Made by a program: the position numbers and the translations under genes. Positions 52,189 through 58,009 of a stretch of 58,009 nt of DNA are shown here, piece by piece; positions within the stretch are counted from its first letter, which is position 1; each line of letters begins with the position of its first letter. Under the pieces are notes generated by a model. It saw only the letters and a program-made list of their open reading frames with translations. It was not told the origin of the DNA and did not search any database. The stretch is taken from positions 1-58,009 of the forward strand of contig JAFPXF010000062.1 in NCBI GenBank assembly GCA_017394765.1, read 5' to 3'. The DNA comes from Bacteroidales bacterium (GTDB lineage Bacteria; Bacteroidota; Bacteroidia; Bacteroidales; WCHB1-69).

Positions 52189-54092
52189 TGTACGTCATGA
52201 ATACACACAAGAAAATGCATAGAATCACGTTCATCGCCGTCATCCTGCTTTGTGCCACGGCGCTACATGCCCAGGTCGTTGACTCCGCCCACCTGCTCAT
52301 CCAATATGTTCCCAAGCTGACCAACGCCACCAAGATCAACGACCAAGCTGTTATTGACGACACGCTCAAAGAGGAAGTCACCTACAGCTACGAAATCAGC
52401 CCACAGAAGCCGGAGCTCAACTTCAATCCTGCCGAAATCAAAGTGAGCAAGTTGAACCCCGAAGTGCGCGATGTGCTCTATCGGAACTACATCAAGCTTG
52501 GTTTCGGCTATCCCATCACGCCGTTGGCCGAGCTCTCCATGCACAACTGCCAAAGCACCAAATACTCATACGGGCTCAACTTCCACCACTTCTCCTCCTG
52601 GGCGCCGCCCATCGGCAAAGTGCAACAGCAGTATGCCTACGCCCCCACCAGCGACACTCGGCTGCACCTGTTCTTCAACCGCTTCTTCCGCACCCAAACC
52701 CTCTACTCGTCTGTGGGCTACAACCACGAATTAGCAAACCTGTATGGCTACAACAGGAACTGGGGCATTCCGGAGCAATTCTATGCCAAAGAGTATCGCG
52801 ACAGCATTCACAACAACTTCAACCACGTGTACGGCGAGGTCGGCATACGTTCCAACTACACCACCGAAGACAAGAAGTTCAAAGAGGATGTGAAAATCAA
52901 ATACGACTTTATACACACCTATTGGAAAGACATGGAGCATGACGCGGGCTTGCGCGCCATCTTGGCATACGACGACCGTTTCCTCAAGATTTCCGGCTAC
53001 CAACACTATCAGTTCGACATTGACTTCGACTTCTATCACAATCACTGGGGCGATTCCGTGACCATCGGCTCCCACGAGCAGCGACAGGTGCCGCGACTCA
53101 CCAACAGTTTCAAGGTAGAGTTCCGTCCCACGATGAATTTCACCATCAAGGAATACCATCTTCTGTTGGGCGTAGGCGTACCCGTTCTCATGTCCAACAG
53201 CAAAACCTACTGTCCTGTCTATCCCATTGCCGAGCTACAGATGGGTCTCATCCGTGGCATTCTCAGCCTTTACGCGGGCGTGGACGGCAAGTCGGAGTAC
53301 AACTCCCTGCGCAGCCTGCTCTACGAGAACCCCTATGTAAAGCCACAGCTTGACAGTCTCAAGTTCACCCGCTCGCAAATCAGCATCTACGGCGGCGTGA
53401 AAGGAAACATCGTCAAGAAGCTCAACTACCACATCTCCGCGCGCTACGCCTATGTGAAGGACTACCCCTTCTTCATCCTCGACACACGCAGTCCGCTGAA
53501 GAACCAATTCGATGTCATGTATGCAGACAAGGGGAGCACGCTCAACGTCTGTGCCAACCTCAGCTGGGAAGCCATCAACCACCTCTACCTGAACCTGACG
53601 GCCAACTATTGGGACTACTTCTTCCAGCATCTCAATGTTCCCGGCATCGGACATCTTGAGAAGCCCCTCTACAAGCCCAACTGGGGCATCGGTTTCGAGG
53701 GCAAGTACATCCTCAAAGAGAAGTTCATCTTCGACGTGAACGCCAGCATCGCCTTCGGACGCTGGGCACTCTCGCCCGTCACAGCCACCGACTCGCTGGG
53801 CAACACCTTTATCAGCAGCTACGAACTTGTCAACGATCTGAAGAAGAACAGCGATGGCAAAAAACTGATGAAACCCATCCTTAACTTCGGTATCGGATTC
53901 GAATATCTCATCACCAAACAGCTGACCGCTTTTGCAATGGTCAACAACATCGGCTGCCAATATGCTTCCACCTATTACAACTTCAACAACTTTGGCATCA
54001 ACGCCTTAGTAGGTGTCAGCTACTCCTTTGGCAACGAGCCGCTGAAGCCCGCCAAGAAAAAGAAGAGCGCACCGGTTCAAGCTGCTCAATAA
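52188..54092 (+). CDS. Outer-membrane barrel-like protein coupled to the TPR gene
   Basis: A 634-residue exported protein; signal peptide within MHRITFIAVILLCATALHAQ after a short n-region (starts at 52188 or 52197). Strands rich in alternating Y/F/H/W fill the chain (YIKLGFGYPITPLAELS, YGLNFHHFSSW, FRTQTLYSSVGY, YHLLLGVGVPVL, LNLTANYWDYFFQHL). It ends with ALVGVSYSFGNEP, then a lysine/proline tail KPAKKKKSAPVQAAQ that could sit in the periplasm. No TonB-box plug domain was seen, so it is not a typical TonB-dependent receptor. TAATG overlap with the TPR gene. Function unknown; a barrel-TPR complex is the simplest guess. Confidence 0.75.
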   Translation: MYVMNTHKKMHRITFIAVILLCATALHAQVVDSAHLLIQYVPKLTNATKINDQAVIDDTLKEEVTYSYEISPQKPELNFNPAEIKVSKLNPEVRDVLYRNYIKLGFGYPITPLAELSMHNCQSTKYSYGLNFHHFSSWAPPIGKVQQQYAYAPTSDTRLHLFFNRFFRTQTLYSSVGYNHELANLYGYNRNWGIPEQFYAKEYRDSIHNNFNHVYGEVGIRSNYTTEDKKFKEDVKIKYDFIHTYWKDMEHDAGLRAILAYDDRFLKISGYQHYQFDIDFDFYHNHWGDSVTIGSHEQRQVPRLTNSFKVEFRPTMNFTIKEYHLLLGVGVPVLMSNSKTYCPVYPIAELQMGLIRGILSLYAGVDGKSEYNSLRSLLYENPYVKPQLDSLKFTRSQISIYGGVKGNIVKKLNYHISARYAYVKDYPFFILDTRSPLKNQFDVMYADKGSTLNVCANLSWEAINHLYLNLTANYWDYFFQHLNVPGIGHLEKPLYKPNWGIGFEGKYILKEKFIFDVNASIAFGRWALSPVTATDSLGNTFISSYELVNDLKKNSDGKKLMKPILNFGIGFEYLITKQLTAFAMVNNIGCQYASTYYNFNNFGINALVGVSYSFGNEPLKPAKKKKSAPVQAAQ

Positions 54093-54119
54093 AAGATTGG
54101 GGCATTTGCAAAAAAATCG

Positions 54120-54127
54120 TATTTTTG
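54120..54127 (+). promoter_or_regulatory. Promoter -7 box for tRNA-Met
   Basis: TATTTTTG, 27 nt before the tRNA. Confidence 0.7.
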
Positions 54128-54154
54128 CCGCCTCAAAAGATTGCGATGCAATCG

Positions 54155-54228
54155 GGTCCCATAGCTCAGTTGGTTAGAGCAGCTGACTCATAATCAGCGG
54201 GTCCTTGGTTCGAGCCCAAGTGGGACCA
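54155..54228 (+). tRNA. tRNA-Met, elongator (anticodon CAT)
   Basis: Acceptor GGTCCCA pairs with TGGGACC, discriminator A, no encoded CCA. The anticodon arm GCTGACTCATAATCAGC has no GGG/CCC stem, unlike the initiator at 32451. A lysidine-modified tRNA-Ile (CAT) is the alternative, less likely from the stem sequence. Confidence 0.88.
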
Positions 54229-54238
54229 CCCTGGAACG

Positions 54239-54277
54239 CAACCTTCCCATTTTAAACGTGGGAAGGTTGTTTTTTTA
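54239..54277 (+). terminator. Terminator after tRNA-Met
   Basis: CAACCTTCCCA (54239-54249) / TGGGAAGGTTG (54259-54269) with a 7-8 T run. Confidence 0.93.
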
Positions 54278-54331
54278 TGCCCTGAAAATGATTGGAACAC
54301 CCGTGAAATTTGCATAATTTGCCGACTAAAT

Positions 54332-56725
54332 TTACTCCGTCCTCAATGATTTCACCGGGTTTACCGTCGCGGCCCGCAAACTCCTTAAGGTGACCACCGC
54401 GATAGTAACGGACAGTACCGCGATCAGGGCCACCGCGAACACCCAGACGTGCAACGGCACGCGGTAGGCGAAACCCTCCAAGTAGCGATGCATCACGAAC
54501 ACGCTGATGGGCACGGCGATGACGAAGCAGACCAGCACAATCTTCACGAAGCGGGAGTTGAACATCGCCAATATCTGCTTCACCGTGGCCCCGTGCACTC
54601 GACGGATGCCGATTTCCTTGCGGCGATGCTCCGTCTCGAACATCACTAACCCGAACACGCCCATGAGTGAGATAACGATGGCCAAAACGGTGAACAACGT
54701 GACCAGCGTTGAGAGATTGTTCTCCTTTTTGTATTGGTTCTCAATGGATTTCCCAAACGGTCTCACCCAAACCGAGAAGCCATCGTCCATCACAGGGTCA
54801 AGGTCGTTGAGGACTTTTAACGTGCGTGCCATCACGGCTGCCGTGTCAACACCCGCTTCGGTGCGGATGAACAGTCGGCAACAAGGGCTCCACGGCTCCT
54901 TACCATAGATGTAGAAAGCGAACGGCCCGATTTCGTTGCGCAAGGAGGAGAAGTTGAAGTCCCTGCAGATGCCAACAATCTCAGCCGGATTGCCGCTATG
55001 CCCCTGGATGCGGTCTTCGGTGGTGATGCCATACATCTTCTGCGCCGTTTCGTTGATGATATAGACCCCGTCTTCCGACTGCTCGTCGGCCAAGGTGAAG
55101 TCACGGCCCTCCACAATGTCTATCCCCATGAAACGCAGGAAGTTCCACGAGACGGGATAGACCTGCCAATGCACCTGCTCGCCTTTGAACGGACGGTTCC
55201 ACGTCATGCGACTGTCGGCCACAAACGGGCCGTCGCCCCAGGCAATCTCCTTGATCGCAGGATCCGACTTCAGCTGGCTTTCCACAGTGTTGCGATCGCT
55301 GGCAAGTTCAAACGTCAGGTGCGACTGCAACAAACATTCCTTATTGAATCCCATTTCGTGATTCATCATAAAATTTCGTTGCTCGTGGACGAATATCGCA
55401 CAGATAATCAATACAATGGATACCGTAAACTGCAAGCCAATCAAGGCGATACGGAAGGCCTTGCCCTTCTGCGTGGTGCCGATGGTGCCTTTCAATGCAA
55501 CGGCTGGATTGAACGAAGTGACGAACAACGCCGGATAGAGACTGGCGACTACCGAGATGAACAACGCCAAACCAATGGTCAACGCGACAATGCCATAATT
55601 TTGGCCAAGGTCCAACGAAGTTTCAATGAGCGAAGCCAAAGTGGATTGTTTGAAAAAAATAACTACCGTCAATGCCAAGCCCAAAGCGACAGCAACCATC
55701 AGCAGTGACTCGCCCACCGACGACAGTACCAACTGTAATCGACTGCTGCCTAAAATCTTGCGCGTATTGAAACCACGTAACCGCAGTGGCACCAACGCCA
55801 AGAAGAAGTTGATGTAGTTGATGAAGGCGATAACGATGACGAAGATGGCGATGACCAGCAGCGTGATGGTTGTGTTGCGGTTGCCCGACTTGCCCGGATG
55901 CCCGACATTGTCGGCAAAATAGGTGTCTGTCAGTTTCACTAAATGAGGACTCCAGCCCTTGTCAAACTCTTCTTTCTCCTTTTCATTCATGCCCTCCAGT
56001 TTGATTCCTTGCGTTTTCACCCAATTATCGATGGCAACCGCTTTCGCGGCCTCCTCAAAATCCTTCAAATCAGCACCTTCTTTAAGCTTAATGAAATAAT
56101 TCCAGCCCCATTGGCTCCAGTCGTCCATACCCGCCTCACCCACGTTCAGAATAAAGTCGAAGGAGGAGAGGTCGCTGTTGACGGGCATATCCTTGTAGAT
56201 GGCCACCACCGTGACATCCGCCCAATTCCAGTAACCATATTGGAAATGGTCGCCCACTTGCAAGCCCATGCGTTTGGCTGTCGACTCGGACATCACCGCA
56301 TCCTTATTACTAATCCAATTGTCCAAGCTGCCGGCAACGAGCTCAAAACCAAACACATCGATGGCGGATCTGGAAAAGCTGGTAACCCTCAGCTCAACAG
56401 GCGACTGCCCCTCGCTCGTGCGTGCGGAGACAACATCGCCACCCTTGATAGCAGCGCATCCGCCCGCCTCAACGCTGGGCACAGCCTTGATGATAGCCTC
56501 CGACATCGGGCGGTTGACGAAGGTCATGTATGCATCGCCCCCTGACGACCAGTCCGGCATGGAGAGACAGTAGATCCGGTCGCTATCCTTGAGTGCCTTG
56601 TTGTAGGTGAGGTCGTGATGCACTTGCACGAGGATGATGTAGAGGGCGGCGAAGGCAGCAGCCAGCCCGACGATGTTGAGGATGGCGGAAACCATCTCGG
56701 TTTTGGATTTTTGGATGATTCGCAT
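54332..56725 (-). CDS. ABC transporter permease, MacB/FtsX type
   Basis: A 797-residue inner-membrane protein: an N-terminal membrane helix (ILNIVGLAAAFAALYIILV), a large periplasmic domain (about 45-260), a membrane block (~280-430), a second periplasmic domain (~450-660) and a final membrane block ending in VTLRSLRAATVNPVKSLRTE, a typical FtsX end (A-x-x-x-P-x-x-x-L-R). The EHRRKEIGIRRVHGAT loop before the last block is diagnostic for FtsX permeases. Such proteins couple with a LolD/MacB-like ATPase to move lipoproteins, antimicrobials or signals; no ATPase gene is in view. Start at 56725 rather than 56758 because of the signal-anchor position. Confidence 0.9.
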   Translation of the reverse strand: MRIIQKSKTEMVSAILNIVGLAAAFAALYIILVQVHHDLTYNKALKDSDRIYCLSMPDWSSGGDAYMTFVNRPMSEAIIKAVPSVEAGGCAAIKGGDVVSARTSEGQSPVELRVTSFSRSAIDVFGFELVAGSLDNWISNKDAVMSESTAKRMGLQVGDHFQYGYWNWADVTVVAIYKDMPVNSDLSSFDFILNVGEAGMDDWSQWGWNYFIKLKEGADLKDFEEAAKAVAIDNWVKTQGIKLEGMNEKEKEEFDKGWSPHLVKLTDTYFADNVGHPGKSGNRNTTITLLVIAIFVIVIAFINYINFFLALVPLRLRGFNTRKILGSSRLQLVLSSVGESLLMVAVALGLALTVVIFFKQSTLASLIETSLDLGQNYGIVALTIGLALFISVVASLYPALFVTSFNPAVALKGTIGTTQKGKAFRIALIGLQFTVSIVLIICAIFVHEQRNFMMNHEMGFNKECLLQSHLTFELASDRNTVESQLKSDPAIKEIAWGDGPFVADSRMTWNRPFKGEQVHWQVYPVSWNFLRFMGIDIVEGRDFTLADEQSEDGVYIINETAQKMYGITTEDRIQGHSGNPAEIVGICRDFNFSSLRNEIGPFAFYIYGKEPWSPCCRLFIRTEAGVDTAAVMARTLKVLNDLDPVMDDGFSVWVRPFGKSIENQYKKENNLSTLVTLFTVLAIVISLMGVFGLVMFETEHRRKEIGIRRVHGATVKQILAMFNSRFVKIVLVCFVIAVPISVFVMHRYLEGFAYRVPLHVWVFAVALIAVLSVTIAVVTLRSLRAATVNPVKSLRTE

Positions 56726-56751
56726 AATGGTTGGTTTTTCGTTCTTGTCAA

Positions 56752-56822
56752 GCCCCACACTACGGCTTCGCCTTGTGTGGGGTTATTAGCGCTTCGCGCG
56801 TTTTGCCCCTCCGGGGCTGCTC
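56752..56822 (-). repeat. Extragenic palindrome upstream of the FtsX permease
   Basis: CCCCACAC-TACGGCTTCGCCTT-GTGTGGGG (56753-56781) with an inner GGC-TTC-GCC, followed by GCGCTTCGCGC and GCCCCTCCGGGGC hairpins. A related hairpin occurs at 33687-33714. The arrangement is repeat-like, not coding. Confidence 0.6.
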
Positions 56823-56841
56823 AAGGAAGATGATATTTTAT

Positions 56842-56849
56842 TATTTTTG
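56842..56849 (+). promoter_or_regulatory. Promoter -7 box for the DUF5674 bicistron
   Basis: TATTTTTG, only 16 nt before the ATG at 56866, so the leader is about 10 nt. Confidence 0.65.
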
Positions 56850-56865
56850 CCGAAAAATATGATTT

Positions 56866-57204
56866 ATGCAAGTTCTTACTGAAAAAATATCAAGAGAACA
56901 ACTTAAAGAATTAGCTGCCAACACTTTCATTGACATGATTAAGTGTGTGGCCGATGTGGAGAAAGGTCTTCTTGCTGTTGATGCAGAGCTCCATGCCGAC
57001 TTGGAGTCGATGTTGCTCGAAAACGGTTCAGAACAAAATAATCTTTGGGGATTCAACCTGTATCCTGAAGAAACAGGAGAGGACTTCATCGAATTCGACT
57101 CCTTAATCAATATCCGTTCTTGGCAAGGCAACCGCAGCCGTGATGTTGAGAATCCAGAAGTCAGGGAACAAATAAAATCCATCGTTTCAAAATTCGTTGA
57201 ATAA
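56866..57204 (+). CDS. DUF5674 family small protein
   Basis: A 112-residue soluble protein without signal peptide. It looks like DUF5674: an N-terminal helix (REQLKELAANTFIDMIKCVAD), the strand VDAELHADLESMLLENGS, then LWGFNLYPEETGEDFIEFDS and the LINIRSWQGNRSRDVENPEVR segment, which is the best conserved part as I recall it. Function unknown. The stop overlaps the next start as TAATG. The pair forms its own unit between two opposing FtsX permease genes. Confidence 0.75.
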   Translation: MQVLTEKISREQLKELAANTFIDMIKCVADVEKGLLAVDAELHADLESMLLENGSEQNNLWGFNLYPEETGEDFIEFDSLINIRSWQGNRSRDVENPEVREQIKSIVSKFVE

Positions 57205-57527
57205 TGCAGCACGACAATCTCAGCAACGGAGCATGGGCTGATATGCCCTTTGCAAAACAAATGGCCAATATTGGGAGCGAAACTTATCGTGCCACGAAAT
57301 GGCTCGCCAAGGGTCGTCGCGACAACGCTGAAAAGGCCTTTGAGCGAATGCAGGAGCTCATCGACCTGACCATCGCATACGGCAGGCATGGGCAACCCAA
57401 CCGCAAAGCCCTCCTGAAAGAGCTCTGCCGATTCCGGGAACTTTACTGCGGGGCTTTCCTTGATGGGGATTTGGATACCCTTTCCGCACTCAACCGTTAT
57501 CTGGACCATTTCGCACACGTCAATTGA
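57204..57527 (+). CDS. Small protein partner of DUF5674, unknown function
   Basis: A 107-residue, helical, soluble protein. The opening SNGAWADMPFAKQMANIGSE and the middle RRDNAEKAFERMQELIDLTI, then LKELCRFRELYCGAF, match a widespread family of short bacterial proteins I recognise by pattern but cannot name. TAATG overlap with the DUF5674 gene. Such overlapping pairs of ~110-residue proteins are typical of toxin-antitoxin modules, but there is no direct sign of a toxin fold here. It stops 14 nt before the end of the next permease gene. Confidence 0.6.
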   Translation: MQHDNLSNGAWADMPFAKQMANIGSETYRATKWLAKGRRDNAEKAFERMQELIDLTIAYGRHGQPNRKALLKELCRFRELYCGAFLDGDLDTLSALNRYLDHFAHVN

Positions 57528-57540
57528 CCTTTTCAAGTAA

Positions 57541-58009
57541 CTACTCCTTCTTCAACGCCTCCGCAGGGTTCGTCCTCGCGGCGCGGAGGGTCTGCCACAG
57601 CACGGAGAGGAAGGCCATCAGCGCGGTGAGCAGGACCGCCACGGCGAAGACCCAGCCGTAATGTTCGATGCGATAGGCGAAACGCTCCAAGTATTTGCCG
57701 CTAAGCCAAACAGCAAGGGGAGTTCCGATGATGGCCGCAATTCCGACGAGCATCATGTAGCCTCTGACCGTGCGCCACAGTTCGCGCCGCACATCGCTGC
57801 CGAAGGTTTTCCGCACGGCGATGCTCTTCGTGTTCTCGCCGCTATAGTAGGTGCTCATGGCAACGAGGCCGAGCAGGGAGATCAAGACGGATAGCAGCAT
57901 GAACAGTTCGAGCAGGCGCATGGCCTTTTGGGCGGGCAGCAAAGACCTGTCCAACAAGTCCCGCACATAGCCGTTTCGGGCCGGTGGCACCACAAAACTG
58001 TTCTCTTCG
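57541..58009 (-). CDS. ABC transporter permease, MacB/FtsX type (C-terminal part, runs off window)
   Basis: The last ~155 residues of an FtsX permease, open to the window edge without a credible start. Visible are LLELFMLLSVLISLLGLVAM (membrane), TKSIAVRKTFGSDVRRELWR (the conserved FtsX cytoplasmic loop), a second membrane block, and the end LRAARTNPAEALKKE. It is similar in plan to the permease at 54332-56725, on the same strand, so this is probably an array of permease paralogues. Confidence 0.85.
   Translation of the reverse strand, partial: EENSFVVPPARNGYVRDLLDRSLLPAQKAMRLLELFMLLSVLISLLGLVAMSTYYSGENTKSIAVRKTFGSDVRRELWRTVRGYMMLVGIAAIIGTPLAVWLSGKYLERFAYRIEHYGWVFAVAVLLTALMAFLSVLWQTLRAARTNPAEALKKE

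Noticed and set aside
54155..54228. tRNA-Ile with lysidine-modified CAT anticodon
   Set aside because: The anticodon arm GACTCATAATC and acceptor resemble elongator tRNA-Met; kept only as an alternative.

Overview
This window reads as a chromosome segment of a member of the Bacteroidota, most likely the order Bacteroidales. The main clue is the promoter: the Bacteroidota -7 box TAnnTTTG (or TAnnTTCG) occurs in front of most transcription units on both strands. Other clues are a type IX secretion (T9SS) sorting domain, DUF4230, DUF4139 and outer-membrane beta-barrel families, a FeoA-FeoB fusion, glycoside hydrolases of families 20 and 92, and near absence of Shine-Dalgarno sequences. Coding regions look moderately GC-rich, and several intergenic or accessory stretches are clearly more AT-rich. 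I cannot resolve the genus.

Layout. 1-460: end of a dispersed repeat and a tRNA-Arg/tRNA-Pro pair. 618-3948: queA, pdxJ and two tandem DUF4230 membrane-anchored proteins. 3972-12474 (minus strand): a ~1,490-codon T9SS cargo protein with a frameshift, an ATPase/PD-(D/E)XK protein, a P-loop NTPase resembling KamB, and an aminopeptidase P. 12.5-13.0 kb: a full copy of the dispersed repeat. 13.1-17.9 kb: DUF4139 protein, an orphan Card1-like CARF nuclease, a small barrel protein preceded by a 17-codon lipobox-only ORF, and a lipoprotein. 17.9-23.6 kb: a probable operon of glmM, two thioredoxin-fold envelope proteins and an alpha-oxoamine synthase, closed by a strong terminator. 23.6-30.3 kb: hemW, a von Willebrand A/barrel fusion, a GH20 hexosaminidase, and a coupled barrel-lipoprotein pair. 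30.3-33.2 kb: rpsA, initiator tRNA and a DUF937 protein. 33.2-37.1 kb: repeat-rich accessory zone with a GH92 mannosidase between direct repeats and a MITE-like element. 37.1-44.3 kb: a GldL-like two-helix protein, a secreted protein, dinB, and a TetR regulator with a giant acyl-CoA dehydratase activase. 44.4-48.9 kb: feoAB and glmS. 49.1-54.1 kb: a TPR protein translationally coupled to an outer-membrane barrel. 54.15-58.0 kb: tRNA-Met and two FtsX/MacB-type permeases enclosing a small DUF5674 bicistron.

The genes are mostly housekeeping (tRNA modification, PLP and amino-sugar synthesis, translation, iron uptake, envelope building) with scattered accessory inserts. GlmM and GlmS both serve UDP-GlcNAc synthesis; GH20 and GH92 point to host or dietary glycan use. 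The least explained signals are: a dispersed ~400 bp intergenic repeat whose hairpins are kept by compensatory and wobble changes; the orphan CARF nuclease without CRISPR genes in view; the lipobox-only micro-ORF with an overlapping hairpin; the base-composition mosaic inside the GH92 gene; and the stand-alone GldL-like protein. No CRISPR array, rRNA, prophage or intact transposase was seen.
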